Shown here piece by piece: positions 10,092 to 20,558 of a stretch of 64,000 nt of DNA. Position numbers and translations under genes: made by a program. The notes under the pieces were generated by a model. It saw nothing but the letters and a program-made list of their open reading frames with translations, made no database searches and was not told where the DNA came from. Numbering within the stretch: position 1 is the first letter of the stretch; every line of letters begins with the position of its first letter. The DNA comes from Paractinoplanes abujensis (GTDB taxonomy: Bacteria > Actinomycetota > Actinomycetes > Mycobacteriales > Micromonosporaceae). The DNA lies in contig NZ_JACHMF010000001.1 in NCBI RefSeq assembly GCF_014204895.1, forward strand, positions 4,898,001 through 4,962,000. Reading direction: 5' to 3'.

Positions 10092-11075
10092 TCAAGGTGC
10101 TGCCGAACGGCTGGTCGCATCGTGAGCAGGAGTCGCGTCCGAGGCAGAGGGTACGGCAGAACGCTCCTCGTGGGCCGGGGTGGAAGGCGTGCTCGTGCGT
10201 CCGGCGACGCTCGATGAGGCAGATGTCACAGGCGCCCCGGGCGACGACACTATCGGCGCGGGCGGGCGGGAGGCAATGCCCGGAGTCCCCATTGGCACAG
10301 CGGGCGAACGGGACGGTTCGGGCGGCACGGTGCCGTTCTCCTCGGGCTGCGGCGGCCGGAACTGCGTCCGGTCCAGACTCCTGACCTCGGGGGCCGGGTC
10401 GACCGCGCGCACGCCGGGCCGGTCGGCCAGGTCGCGCAGCGCGGACGGCGCGGCGCGCACCACGGCCGCGAACACGCAGGAACAGCCCGACCGGTACGCC
10501 GAGGCCTCCTGGGCCGCTGTCCGGGCCGCCGTCGCGTACGCCCGCCGGGCCCGCTGCTGGTTGTCGTCGTCCCCGGCCAGGCGGCGGGCCAGCTGCTCGT
10601 ACTCGGCGTGCTCCCGGTCGCGGGCCAGGGCCGTGTCGAGCATCCCGCTCATCACGTCGGCGGGCAGCCGGTAGACCGGGATGCGCACCACCGGAGTGTG
10701 CGTACCGGGCAGCGGCACCCGGGCGTAGGCCTGAGCCACCGCCGTGCCCGCGAGCAGATCGGGCAGCAGCCCGGGTCCGACGTAGCCGTCCAGGCTGACC
10801 AGGGCCCACGTCTCCCCGGCGGCGGGCGCCGACGGATCGGTCAGGGCGGTCAGCTCGCTGCGGGTCGCGTCGAGATAGCCGGGCACCGACTGGCCCTGCA
10901 CGACCCCCACCCGTACGACGTCACTCGGATCTTCCGGCGGCACGGCGTCGCGCCGGCTCACCCAGATCAGCCCGACCAGCAGCACCCCGGCCGAGACGGC
11001 CGCGACCGTGGCCGCCAGGCGCACCGCGGGGGCGCCGCCCAGGACCGGCCCTCGTATCCGCTCCGCGGGCCCCAC
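10092..11075 (-). CDS. Uncharacterised membrane-anchored protein with Pro/Ser-rich tail
   Basis: A 327-residue protein that I cannot assign. Residues ~18-40 form one transmembrane helix (VRLAATVAAVSAGVLLVGLIW), giving a single-pass, probably N-in anchor. The extracytoplasmic part (~45-230) contains a helical stretch rich in Ala/Arg and an unusual SGCSC motif. The last ~95 residues are Pro/Ser/Ala-rich and low complexity, typical of a cell-wall spacer. GTG at 11075 follows an AGGGA sequence 11 nt upstream and lies 19 nt after the pseudouridine synthase gene, suggesting co-transcription. Confidence 0.75.
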   Translation of the reverse strand: MGPAERIRGPVLGGAPAVRLAATVAAVSAGVLLVGLIWVSRRDAVPPEDPSDVVRVGVVQGQSVPGYLDATRSELTALTDPSAPAAGETWALVSLDGYVGPGLLPDLLAGTAVAQAYARVPLPGTHTPVVRIPVYRLPADVMSGMLDTALARDREHAEYEQLARRLAGDDDNQQRARRAYATAARTAAQEASAYRSGCSCVFAAVVRAAPSALRDLADRPGVRAVDPAPEVRSLDRTQFRPPQPEENGTVPPEPSRSPAVPMGTPGIASRPPAPIVSSPGAPVTSASSSVAGRTSTPSTPAHEERSAVPSASDATPAHDATSRSAAP

Positions 11076-11094
11076 CGGTGACCGCTTTCCCTGA

Positions 11095-12024
11095 TCAGCT
11101 CGCGTCCTGCAGCATGCTCAGCGCGCGCTGCAGGTCGTCGGGGTAGTCGCTGACGAAGCGCACCTCGTCGAGCGTGCGCGGGTGCAGGAAGGACAGTTCG
11201 CGGGCGTGCAGCCACTGCCGGGTCAGCCCGAGCCGGGCCGCCAGCGTCGGGTCGGCGCCGTACTGCTGGTCGCCGACGCACGGGTGCCGCAGCGCCGAGA
11301 AGTGCACCCGGATCTGATGGGTGCGGCCGGTCTCCAGCTTCACGTCGACCAGGCTGGCCGAGCGGAACGCCTCGACCGTGTCGTAGTGAGTGACGCTCGG
11401 CTTGCCGGTCGACATCACGGCGAACCGGTAGTCGGCGGTCGGGTGCCGGTCGATCGGCGCGTCGATCGTGCCGCGGAGCGGGTCGAGGTGACCCTGCACG
11501 ACCGCGTGGTAGCGCTTGTCGACCTCGCGCTCCTTGAAGGCCCGCTTGAGCGCGCTGTACGCCGTCTCGCTCTTGGCCACGACCATGATGCCGGTGGTGC
11601 CGACGTCGAGCCGGTGCACCACGCCCTGCCGCTCAGCGGCGCCGCTGGTCGCGACGTTCTGCCCCATCGCGGCCAGCCCGCCCACCACCGTCGGCCCCGT
11701 CCAGCCGGGGCTCGGGTGCGCGGCCACGCCGACCGGCTTGTCGACCACCACGATGTCGTCGTCGCTGTAGATCACCCGTAGGCCGTGCACCGGCTCGGCC
11801 ACCAGCGCCGGGGCGGCCGCCGGGGCGGGCAGCGTGACCTCGAGCCAGGCGCCCGCCGAGACCTTGTCGGACTTGGGGCGCGGGATGCCGTCGACCAGCG
11901 CGTCGCCCGATTCCACGAGCGTCGCGGCGGCCGTGCGGGACAGCCCGAACAACCGGCTCACGGCCTGGTCGAGGCGCATGCCGTCGAGGCCGTCGGGCAC
12001 CGGGAGAGACCGCTGCGAGCTCAC
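11095..12024 (-). CDS. rluD: RluD-family 23S rRNA pseudouridine synthase
   Basis: A 309-residue protein that isomerises uridine to pseudouridine in rRNA. The N-terminal S4 RNA-binding domain ([16 protein letters not shown]) precedes the catalytic domain. That domain holds the RluA/C/D signature [15 protein letters not shown] with the catalytic aspartate at residue 140, and GRTHQIRVH further on. Length and order fit RluD, but RluA/RluC specificity cannot be excluded. The GTG start at 12024 overlaps the lspA stop (GTGA), and the lspA-rluD pairing is common in many bacteria. Confidence 0.92.
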   Translation of the reverse strand: MSSQRSLPVPDGLDGMRLDQAVSRLFGLSRTAAATLVESGDALVDGIPRPKSDKVSAGAWLEVTLPAPAAAPALVAEPVHGLRVIYSDDDIVVVDKPVGVAAHPSPGWTGPTVVGGLAAMGQNVATSGAAERQGVVHRLDVGTTGIMVVAKSETAYSALKRAFKEREVDKRYHAVVQGHLDPLRGTIDAPIDRHPTADYRFAVMSTGKPSVTHYDTVEAFRSASLVDVKLETGRTHQIRVHFSALRHPCVGDQQYGADPTLAARLGLTRQWLHARELSFLHPRTLDEVRFVSDYPDDLQRALSMLQDAS

Positions 12025-12638
12025 TTGGTCTCGTCCTTCTTCTTCCGTACGGAGATGCGGCTGCCGTCACGCTGCCGCCCGGTCAGTTCGAGCAGCACGG
12101 CGAGCACGACGCCGACGCTGAGGCAGCTGTCGGCGATGTTGAACACGGCGAAGTACTCCGCGTACGGACCGAACAGGCTGATCATGTCGACCACGTGCCC
12201 GTGCAGCGGGCCGGGAGCGCGGAACAGCCGGTCGCCGAGGTTGCCCAGCGCGCCGCCGAGCACCAGGCCGAGCGCGATCGCCCAGGGCACCGAGCGCAGC
12301 CGGGTCGCCATGTAGCCGATCCAGCTGACCACGACGAGGGTCACCACCGGGAAGACCCACGTGTAGTCGCTGCCGAAGCTGAACGCTGCCCCGGGGTTGC
12401 GCAGATATGACAGATAGATGAGGCCGCCGAGAATGCGGACCGGGCTGCCCTCGTCCAGATTCTCGGTGGTGAGCCACTTGGTCCACTGGTCGATGGCCAC
12501 CGCGATCACCGCGGTGACGCCCAGCACCGTCACGGCACGGCCGCTGAACCGGGGCTTCGGCTCCGGCGCCGGCTCGTCCACCGTGGGTGCTGCCGCCTGG
12601 TCGTCCGCGTTCAGCGTCGTTCCTCCAGCTGCTTGCAT
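12021..12638 (-). CDS. lspA: Prolipoprotein signal peptidase (signal peptidase II)
   Basis: A 205-residue membrane aspartic protease that cleaves signal peptides from diacylated prolipoproteins. Family blocks are present: [27 protein letters not shown] and [11 protein letters not shown], the last two carrying the catalytic aspartates. Four hydrophobic helices are visible, plus an unusual acidic/Pro N-terminal extension. The start is uncertain. ATG at 12638 lies inside the upstream gene with no ribosome-binding site, whereas GGAGG (12627-12623 region) is ideally placed for a rare CTG start at 12614. Confidence 0.93.
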   Translation of the reverse strand: MQAAGGTTLNADDQAAAPTVDEPAPEPKPRFSGRAVTVLGVTAVIAVAIDQWTKWLTTENLDEGSPVRILGGLIYLSYLRNPGAAFSFGSDYTWVFPVVTLVVVSWIGYMATRLRSVPWAIALGLVLGGALGNLGDRLFRAPGPLHGHVVDMISLFGPYAEYFAVFNIADSCLSVGVVLAVLLELTGRQRDGSRISVRKKKDETK

Positions 12639-13045
12639 GACACACAGAGGGTCGCGGACGGGAACGCCGCCAGTCGCTCGACCGGGATCGCGTTGCCGCA
12701 TCGCTCGCACCAACCGTAGTTGCCCTCGCCGAGGCGGTCGATGGCGCGTTCCACCTGTGTGATGCGCTCCAGCAGATTGTTCGCCAGAGTGATCTCCTGC
12801 TCACGCTCGAACGTCTTGGTGCCGGTGTCGGCCTGATCGTCGCCGGCCGAGTCCTCCAGACGGTCACGTTGCAGCTCGGTGAGCTCGGTGATCGAGGTGT
12901 CGTACTCGGCCTGCAGCTCGTCGCGCCGCTCGACCAGGGCGACCCGGATCTTCTCGGTCTCGGCGGCGTCGCGGGTCTTGCGGGCAGCGCCCGTGTCCCC
13001 GGTTTTGCTGCTGGCGGCCGCTCTGGTGCCGGTTGCCTTGGCCAT
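12611..13045 (-). CDS. DksA/TraR-family C4 zinc-finger protein
   Basis: A 144-residue protein with an Ala/Lys-rich N-terminus, a coiled-coil region (residues ~50-105), and a C-terminal zinc finger of the form CERCG-17 residues-CVSC, which is the DksA/TraR signature. DksA-type proteins bind in the RNA polymerase secondary channel. Actinobacterial short forms are not well characterised, so the exact role is uncertain. The ATG at 13045 is chosen because GAGGGAG precedes it; the frame extends further upstream without support. The stop overlaps the start of lspA. Confidence 0.85.
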   Translation of the reverse strand: MAKATGTRAAASSKTGDTGAARKTRDAAETEKIRVALVERRDELQAEYDTSITELTELQRDRLEDSAGDDQADTGTKTFEREQEITLANNLLERITQVERAIDRLGEGNYGWCERCGNAIPVERLAAFPSATLCVSCKQLEERR

Positions 13046-13255
13046 CGTCGCTCCCTCAGCCGCGCGCCGCGCGGCGATCAGCGTCCCTTGAGCCGGTGAG
13101 CGTCCCCCTGGCGCCCGCCGGCATCCTCTTCTTTTGTTTCTGCCCACCCGGCGACCGGCTCACGCCCCGGTCCCGCGCGGCCGCGCAGTAGATCTTGCCC
13201 CACCTGCACGGACGGCGCGGCCGAACGACCAGCCGCGCACTCTTCGAGGGTGGCA

Positions 13256-13284
13256 AGGATACGGAACGTATACCGCACCGACAA
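13256..13284 (-). promoter_or_regulatory. Promoter upstream of the DksA/TraR-type gene
   Basis: TTGTCG (13284-13279), a 17-bp spacer and TATCCT (13261-13256) on the minus strand give a conventional promoter. The expected transcript starts near 13249, about 200 nt before the ATG at 13045. This ~290-bp gap between the DksA-type and antiporter genes holds nothing else I can identify. Confidence 0.45.
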
Positions 13285-13338
13285 CAGCCCGTACGGGATC
13301 ATGTTCCACAATCGGCCCGAATCGCCGCGAAAGCCGGG

Positions 13339-14879
<1,541 letters not shown>

Positions 14880-14883
<4 letters not shown>

Positions 14884-15209
14884 CGGCCGCCCGTACCGTC
14901 CCGCAGCGCGGCCAGCCGCCCGGCGACCTCGGCCCCGGCCGCGGCGACGGTGAAGACCTTGTCGCGGCTCGTCGCGCCGAGCCGCAGCTCCACATCGGCG
15001 GGCCGCACAGCCAGCGCCTCGGCCAGCGCGCGACGCACGGCCTCGGTGGCCTTGCCGTCGACGGCCGGGGCGCCCACGGCGACGATCAGGGCGGGGCCGT
15101 GGGGGCCCTCGTAACGCCCACCGACCCGGTTGCGGCCGGCACCGGGACGCACCCGCACGGGCACGGCGAGCCGGCTCTCGTCGGGCGGGGGCACGCGGCG
15201 CTTGACCAT
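14880..15209 (-). CDS. DUF167/YggU family protein
   Basis: A 109-residue small protein with the DUF167 pattern: VRVRPGAGRNRVGG near the start, VAVGAPAVDGKATEAV in the middle, and VELRLGATSRDKVF towards the end. The family has an alpha/beta fold of unknown function. The start is the ATG at 15209. It overlaps the downstream antiporter gene by 4 nt. The ~95 bp between it and the membrane-protein gene downstream at 15306 contain nothing recognisable. Confidence 0.85.
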
Positions 15210-15305
15210 GCCTCATTGTGCCGATCGGCGCCGGTCCCGGGGAGGCCCGGTTTCCGTGCCCTTTCCGACGGTCCCGGCTGCCCTCGGCCGCGCCCGCGAC
15301 GGCCG

Positions 15306-16220
15306 TCAGCGGCGGGCGTCCGCGCCGACCAGGCGGTCGACCGGGCGGCACAGCCCGCACGGGCTGAAGCCGAGTTCGACCGCCTCCCGCACCGGAATCG
15401 GCTCGGCGAGCCGCCCGGCCAGGCTGGGGCAGTCGGCCACGTGATAGCGCGGGCGCCCGTCGACCACGAGCACCTCGGCGTCGAGGCGGGCCACCCGTAC
15501 GGCGTCGGCAGGCTGCACCGACTGGGGCAGCGGCTCGTCGTCGGGGTCGTCGTCGTCGGGTTCGGCGAACTCGTCGGGTCCGGAACCCGCGGCGTTCTCC
15601 GGCCGGCGGGGCCACGCGTCCTCGTCGGAGGCTTCACTGCGGGCGGCGTTGATCGCATCCGAGGCACGCTCGTAATCGGGCGCCCGCTCGTGGTCCGGCG
15701 ACTCAAGATCCCGACGTCGGGCCTCATCTGCTGACAAATCGCCCGCCGGGGCGGCGCCCGCCTGATCGGCGAAGACGGCGGTGTCGGCGTGATCAGCGTA
15801 GGCGGGCCCGTCCGCGGCCGCCGAGAAGTCGGGACCGGCCGAGGGCCGCGCAGCGGCCAGGTCACCCGGGTCGAACTGAACGGTCTCCCGCTGGTCGTCG
15901 TACGGGTCGTCGAGCCGGGCGTCGTACGGGTCGTCGTATGCGGCGGAGCGGCGCGCGCCGGCCTCCTGGGCCGCGGCGGCGAACTCGGGCTCGGCCACGA
16001 AGACGGAATTCTCGTCGGCGGGGGCGGCCGGCTCCTTGTCCTGGGGGGCGGCCGTTGCCCGCCGGGTCGCGGCGGCCTGACGCGCGCCGATGACCAGGAA
16101 CACCGCGGCCACGAGACTGGCCACGATGGAGCAGATGAGCAGGGTGCTCGACCCGCCGGTGAGGCCCAGCACGAGCAGCGTCACCGCGACGAGGATGAGC
16201 AGGAGGCTAACAACGATCAT
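15306..16220 (-). CDS. Uncharacterised membrane protein with C-terminal Cys-rich motif
   Basis: A 304-residue protein with two adjacent hydrophobic helices at residues ~3-20 and ~26-46, then ~190 acidic, Asp/Glu/Ala-rich residues that look disordered. The C-terminal ~70 residues are folded-looking and carry YHVADCPSLAGR, then EAVELGFSPCGLCRP. This His/Cys arrangement resembles Ada-like or nuclease-tail zinc-binding motifs (inference). It lies directly downstream of divIVA on the same strand, at the end of the dcw region, and may be part of that transcript. The ATG at 16220 is used. Confidence 0.8.
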   Translation of the reverse strand: MIVVSLLLILVAVTLLVLGLTGGSSTLLICSIVASLVAAVFLVIGARQAAATRRATAAPQDKEPAAPADENSVFVAEPEFAAAAQEAGARRSAAYDDPYDARLDDPYDDQRETVQFDPGDLAAARPSAGPDFSAAADGPAYADHADTAVFADQAGAAPAGDLSADEARRRDLESPDHERAPDYERASDAINAARSEASDEDAWPRRPENAAGSGPDEFAEPDDDDPDDEPLPQSVQPADAVRVARLDAEVLVVDGRPRYHVADCPSLAGRLAEPIPVREAVELGFSPCGLCRPVDRLVGADARR

Positions 16221-16259
16221 GGCTCATCCTCGTCGAGGTGCCGGAGGGAGAGAGAAGAC

Positions 16260-17072
16260 TCAGCGCCCGGATTCGATGGCGTTGCGGCCACCGTACGAAC
16301 CGGCGAGACCGGCCGCGGCGAGACCCCCGCTTCCGCCGACGGCACGACCGGAGTCGGCCCGCGACATCTCGGCCTCGAGGCCCTGGCCCCGGCCGTCGAG
16401 GTCGCGCAGCTGGCTCTCCAGATACGCCTTCAGGCGGGTGCGGTACTCCCGCTCGAACTGCTTGAGCTCCTCGATGTGCTTCTGCAGCGCGGAGCGCTTC
16501 GCGTCGAGGCCGCCCATGGCTTCCTGGTGGCGCTGACGGGCGTCGCGCTCGAGGGCGTCGGCCTTGGCGCGGGCCTCGCGGGTGACCTCTTCGGCCTTGG
16601 AGCGGGCGTCGGAGAGGAGCTTGTCGGCCTCGCGGCGGGCGTCGGCGACGTGGTCGTCGGCCGTGCGCTGGGCCATCATCAGCACCCGCAGGGCCTGCTG
16701 CTCGCCGTCAGCACCGGACCCAGCGGCGCCACCACCGACCGGACCCTGGGCACGGACCTGCTCGAGCTCGGCCTGCATCTGCCGCGCGGCCTGCTCGGCC
16801 TGCGACTTGTCGCGCTGCACACGGTCGAGCTGTGCCTTGACTTCGTTGAGCTCGGCCGCGAGGCGCGGGTCGGCGCTCGGACCGGCTGGCGCGCCACCCC
16901 GACCGCCGCGCTCCACCTGGGCGCGCAGCTCGTTGTTCTCCTCGATCAGACGGGCGAGCTCACGCTCGACCTCGTCCAGGAAGGCGTCAACCTCCTCCTC
17001 GTCATACCCCCGCTTGCCGATGGGGGGTTTCTTGAAGGCGACGTTGTGCACGTCGGCCGGGGTCAGCGGCAT
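16260..17072 (-). CDS. divIVA: DivIVA-family polar growth protein (Wag31)
   Basis: A 270-residue DivIVA homologue. Residues 1-40 match the membrane-binding N-terminal domain: [20 protein letters not shown] followed by [13 protein letters not shown]. Long coiled-coil stretches follow (~40-75 and ~85-250), with a Gly/Ala linker between. In actinobacteria Wag31/DivIVA marks negative curvature at poles and recruits cell-wall synthesis. The ATG at 17072 has GAGGAG 7 nt upstream. It is downstream of yggT, the usual position at the end of the dcw cluster. Confidence 0.95.
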   Translation of the reverse strand: MPLTPADVHNVAFKKPPIGKRGYDEEEVDAFLDEVERELARLIEENNELRAQVERGGRGGAPAGPSADPRLAAELNEVKAQLDRVQRDKSQAEQAARQMQAELEQVRAQGPVGGGAAGSGADGEQQALRVLMMAQRTADDHVADARREADKLLSDARSKAEEVTREARAKADALERDARQRHQEAMGGLDAKRSALQKHIEELKQFEREYRTRLKAYLESQLRDLDGRGQGLEAEMSRADSGRAVGGSGGLAAAGLAGSYGGRNAIESGR

Positions 17073-17115
17073 CGAAACTCCTCGGGTCAGTCGCGGCCGC
17101 GGTTGGGGCTGCTGT

Positions 17116-17421
17116 TTAGCTGAAGTTCAGGATCAATCTTTGAAGCACGAACCTCATGAGCACGAACAGGATAACCAGCAGCACGATGGAAGCCAGGTCC
17201 AAACTCACGTTACCAATGCGCAGCGGGGGGATCACACGCCTCAACGCCTTGAGGGGCGGATCAGTGACGCTCCACACCGTTTCCAATGCCGCCGACGCCC
17301 CACGACTGGGCTGCCACCGACGACCGTATTGGAGTACCGCACCCAGCACGAACCTGGCAAGCAGGACGAGGAAGAAGATGTAAACGACTAAATACAATAT
17401 TTGGAACACGATCGAGAGCAC
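17116..17421 (-). CDS. yggT: YggT family membrane protein
   Basis: A 101-residue integral membrane protein with two hydrophobic segments (~5-30 and ~75-98) separated by a loop with the family pattern [15 protein letters not shown]. YggT proteins are conserved in sepF-linked clusters and implicated in membrane organisation or osmotic tolerance; the molecular role is unclear. The GTG start at 17421 is used. It lies between sepF and divIVA, the usual actinobacterial arrangement. Confidence 0.9.
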   Translation of the reverse strand: MLSIVFQILYLVVYIFFLVLLARFVLGAVLQYGRRWQPSRGASAALETVWSVTDPPLKALRRVIPPLRIGNVSLDLASIVLLVILFVLMRFVLQRLILNFS

Positions 17422-17466
17422 TCGTGCGGATCCCCCATCTGGGTGGCGGGCTGCGCGCGGCCCGCC

Positions 17467-18165
17467 TCAGGCCTGCCCGAAGAACCCACCCTCGGCGATC
17501 TTGGCCTTGTCCTCCGCGGTGACCTGGACATTTGCCGGTGAGAGCAGGAAAACCCGGTTAGTAACGCGCTCGATCGTACCGCGAAGGCCGAAGGCAAGTC
17601 CGGCGGCGAAGTCGACCAGCCGGCGGGCGTCACCTTCATCCATCTCAGTGAGATTGATGATGACCGGAACCCCGTCGCGGAAGTGCTCCCCGATGGTGCG
17701 CGCCTCGCGGTAGGTGGTCGGGTGCAGCGTGGTGATCTGATACCGCTGCTCCTCCTCGACCGGGCGCGGACGCGTCTCGGGCGGGTGCACCGGTTGCGGC
17801 GCCAGGGCCAGATTCTCCCGAGTGGAGTAGCTCAGCGCGGACGAGTTGTCACTGACCGTGCTCGGCCGGGTGATCGACCGGACGCTGGCCCGCTCGCTGC
17901 GCTCGGCACGTTCCACCCGATCGTGGTCGTCCAGGTCGGCATGCGACGACAGACGGTCGGACGGGCGACTGCGCTCCGTGCGCGCCCGCGGCACCGGACG
18001 CTCCTCCTCGACGTCTTCCTCGTCGGCGAACTCGTCCTCGGCGTACCGGCTTCCCGAGTACCGGCTGCGAGGACGGTAGGAGCTGTCGTCGTAATCGTTG
18101 TAGCCGCGGTCGTCGTCCTCCTCGACGAGGCCCAGCCACACGCCCGCCTTGCGAAGCGCGCTCAT
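17467..18165 (-). CDS. sepF: Cell division protein SepF
   Basis: A 232-residue protein. The N-terminus ([17 protein letters not shown]) forms the membrane-targeting amphipathic helix. An acidic/Arg-rich linker spans ~20-135. The conserved SepF core follows ([20 protein letters not shown], then [17 protein letters not shown]), and the end is EGGFFGQA. SepF polymerises and anchors FtsZ to the membrane, and is essential in actinobacteria that lack FtsA and ZipA. The partner is the C-terminal peptide of FtsZ encoded nearby. A 247-bp gap to yggS may hold its promoter. Confidence 0.95.
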   Translation of the reverse strand: MSALRKAGVWLGLVEEDDDRGYNDYDDSSYRPRSRYSGSRYAEDEFADEEDVEEERPVPRARTERSRPSDRLSSHADLDDHDRVERAERSERASVRSITRPSTVSDNSSALSYSTRENLALAPQPVHPPETRPRPVEEEQRYQITTLHPTTYREARTIGEHFRDGVPVIINLTEMDEGDARRLVDFAAGLAFGLRGTIERVTNRVFLLSPANVQVTAEDKAKIAEGGFFGQA

Positions 18166-18412
18166 GCCATCACCCCGTCACGCCACCCCGAGTTGACCCG
18201 ACCAGCCATGTGCCCCCACCTTCGTCCGCTGCTGCGGAACGCACCCCCTCGGCGTACCGCATTCCCCCTTTGCACGGTCGGAAGGTCTTAGCAGTCCCTC
18301 GTCCCGCGACGTGCCGCGCCGTCACGCTTACCCACCGCCGCGCGAATCAGAACCCTGGTCGCGAGCGGTGTCGCGTAAACAACACCCATGTAGTTTGCTG
18401 CCCGCCGCAAGG

Positions 18413-19120
18413 CTACCGCAGCGGGTTTCGCATTCCGAGCAAAGAAGTGCCGATTCGGACGTGTGTCGCGCCGTGCCGGATCGCCGCCTCGAGATCGCCG
18501 CTCATGCCGGCGGAGATGACGGAAGCCCCCGGATGGGTGATGACCAGGCGTTCCGACAGCTCGCGCAGGGTCGCGAAGGCCCGGTCGGGGTCCCAGTCCA
18601 TCGGGGCCACCGCCATCACCCCGCCCAGCCGCAGCGTGTCCGCGGCCGCCACCGAGTCGGATACCCGCCACAGGTCGTCGCCCGCCGCGCCCCCACGCGC
18701 CGGATCACCGTCGATGCTCACCTGCACCAGCACGTCGAGCGGCTCGGAGCGCCCGGCGGCGGCCCGGGCCAGCGCCTCGACCAGGCGGACCGAGTCGGCC
18801 GACTCCACCACGTCGGCGTACCGGACAACCGAGCGGGCTTTGTTGCGCTGCAGCTGACCGATGAAGTGCCACCGCGGGGTGGCTCCCTCGGCCCGGGCCA
18901 GCTCGGCCTTGGGGCCCGCGTCCTGATCCTTGTTCTCGCCGACGTCGGTGACACCGAGCCCCGTCAGCAGCACCACGTCACTGGCCGGATAGGTCTTGGT
19001 CACCGCGACGAGGGTGACCTCGTCAGCGGGACGACCGGCGGCCGCGCAGGCGCGGCCGATCCGGTCGTTGACGTCGCTCAGGGCGGCGGCCAGCTCGGCC
19101 CGCCGCCCCTCACCGGTCAC
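18413..19120 (-). CDS. yggS: YggS/PROSC family PLP-binding protein
   Basis: A 235-residue single-domain fold-type III PLP protein that manages pyridoxal phosphate homeostasis. The PLP-lysine motif is [11 protein letters not shown]. The phosphate-binding region has [10 protein letters not shown] with GATHVRIGT after it, and [13 protein letters not shown] is typical of the family. The GTG start at 19120 overlaps the ftsZ stop (GTGA), so translation is coupled to ftsZ. A pgeF/yfiH gene usually lies between ftsZ and yggS in actinobacterial dcw clusters and is absent here. Confidence 0.93.
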   Translation of the reverse strand: MTGEGRRAELAAALSDVNDRIGRACAAAGRPADEVTLVAVTKTYPASDVVLLTGLGVTDVGENKDQDAGPKAELARAEGATPRWHFIGQLQRNKARSVVRYADVVESADSVRLVEALARAAAGRSEPLDVLVQVSIDGDPARGGAAGDDLWRVSDSVAAADTLRLGGVMAVAPMDWDPDRAFATLRELSERLVITHPGASVISAGMSGDLEAAIRHGATHVRIGTSLLGMRNPLR

Positions 19121-20262
19121 GAGCCGTTCTTGAGGAAGTCCGGCACGTCCACGTCGTCGAAGAGCACGCGCCGCGGCGGCGGCGTGGCCTGGGCCGGAGC
19201 CGGCGCCGGCGTGGTCGACGCCGCGGCGGCGGCGGGCGCCGGCGGTGTGACCGCCGTGCGTTCGGCCGGCTGCTGCACGACCTTGCGGGCGGGCTCGGAC
19301 GGCTTGTAGGAGGGCGTGCCCCCGTCGAAGCCGGCCGCGATCACGGTGACCCGCACCTCGTCGCCGAGCGCGTCGTCGATGACCGCACCGAAGATGATGT
19401 TCGCGTCCGGGTGGGCCGCGTCGGTGACCAGCTGCGCCGCGTCGTTGATCTCGAACAGGCCCAGGTCGGAGCCACCGGCGATGGAGAGCAGCACGCCGCG
19501 GGCGCCGTCCATGCTCTGCTCGAGCAGCGGGCTCGAGATCGCCTTCTCGGCCGCCTCGACCGCGCGGTTGTCCCCGCGGGCGCTGCCGATGCCCATGAGC
19601 GCGCTGCCGGCCCCGCTCATCACGCTCTTGACGTCGGCGAAGTCGAGGTTGATCAGACCCGGGGTCGTGATCAGGTCGGTGATGCCCTGCACGCCGGAGA
19701 GCAGCACCTGGTCGGCCTGACGGAACGCGTCCATCATGCTTATTCCGCGGTCGCCCAGCGCGAGGAGCCGGTCGTTCGGGATGACGATGAGCGTGTCGCA
19801 CTGGTTGCGCAGCTCGTCGATGCCGGATTCGGCCTGCACCTGACGGCGCTTGCCCTCGAACGAGAACGGCCGCGTGACGACGCCGATGGTAAGGGCGCCG
19901 AGCTTGCGGGCGATGTTCGCGACCACCGGCGCACCGCCGGTCCCGGTGCCGCCGCCCTCGCCGCACGTCACGAAGACCATGTCGGCGCCCTTGAGCACCT
20001 CCTCGATCTCGTCGCGGTGGTCCTCGGCGGCGTTCTTGCCGACCTCGGGCTGCGCGCCGGCGCCGAGGCCCCGGGTCAGCTCGCGGCCGACGTCGAGCTT
20101 GACGTCGGCGTCGCTCATCAGCAGCGCCTGAGCATCGGTGTTGATCGCGATGAACTCGACGCCCTTGAGCCCGACCTCGATCATTCGGTTGACGGCGTTC
20201 ACGCCGCCGCCGCCGATCCCGACGACCTTGATGACCGCCAGGTAGTTGTGGGGAGGTGTCAT
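19117..20262 (-). CDS. ftsZ: Cell division protein FtsZ
   Basis: A 381-residue tubulin-like GTPase that forms the division ring. Visible elements are [13 protein letters not shown], the tubulin signature [13 protein letters not shown], the T7 synergy loop [11 protein letters not shown], and a Pro/Ala-rich linker. The C-terminal conserved peptide is [13 protein letters not shown], the expected SepF-binding tail. The ATG at 20262 is used. The preceding 296-bp gap carries three inverted repeats and probably its own promoter. It is followed by yggS with a 4-nt overlap. Confidence 0.98.
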   Translation of the reverse strand: MTPPHNYLAVIKVVGIGGGGVNAVNRMIEVGLKGVEFIAINTDAQALLMSDADVKLDVGRELTRGLGAGAQPEVGKNAAEDHRDEIEEVLKGADMVFVTCGEGGGTGTGGAPVVANIARKLGALTIGVVTRPFSFEGKRRQVQAESGIDELRNQCDTLIVIPNDRLLALGDRGISMMDAFRQADQVLLSGVQGITDLITTPGLINLDFADVKSVMSGAGSALMGIGSARGDNRAVEAAEKAISSPLLEQSMDGARGVLLSIAGGSDLGLFEINDAAQLVTDAAHPDANIIFGAVIDDALGDEVRVTVIAAGFDGGTPSYKPSEPARKVVQQPAERTAVTPPAPAAAAASTTPAPAPAQATPPPRRVLFDDVDVPDFLKNGS

Positions 20263-20306
20263 GGGCTCAGCCTTCCCTTCCAGGGTTAGTGGGTGTCATG
20301 GGCCCC

Positions 20307-20328
20307 GTGCGGTCCGGCCAGACCGCAC
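20307..20328 (-). promoter_or_regulatory. Hairpin in ftsZ leader
   Basis: Arms GTGCGGTC (20307-20314) and GACCGCAC (20321-20328) with a 6-nt loop form an 8-bp stem 45 nt upstream of the ftsZ ATG. It may be an RNA structure in the leader or a DNA operator. Confidence 0.5.
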
Positions 20329-20368
20329 CTTCGTCACCCGCTGCCGTACAAGGGAGGGCGAGGAAACC

Positions 20369-20391
20369 CTCACCCTCTACTAGAGGGTGAG
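20369..20391. promoter_or_regulatory. Near-perfect palindrome upstream of ftsZ
   Basis: CTCACCCTCTA and TAGAGGGTGAG are 11-bp arms around a single central base (20380). The almost absent loop suggests a dimeric regulator's operator rather than a terminator. It lies 107 bp upstream of ftsZ. No known consensus is recognised. Confidence 0.5.
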
Positions 20392-20422
20392 AGTTATGTC
20401 AACCACTCAACCTCTGGTGGCA

Positions 20423-20484
20423 ACGTAAGCGGACATCCCACATCAACCAAAGAACCGGCGCGGCGTGTCGGCGTCCGCTTACGT
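20423..20484. promoter_or_regulatory. 12-bp inverted repeat in the ftsQ-ftsZ gap
   Basis: ACGTAAGCGGAC (20423-20434) and GTCCGCTTACGT (20473-20484) are perfect inverted copies separated by 38 bp. They lie in an AT-enriched stretch between ftsQ and ftsZ and look like paired binding sites. The remainder of this 296-bp gap (20263-20558) has no gene. Confidence 0.55.
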
Positions 20485-20558
20485 GGCGAAAATCCGACCG
20501 ACCCGTAACCTCGACCAAAATATGGCGTTTCCGCCCCTATGTCCGTTAGACGCTGCTA

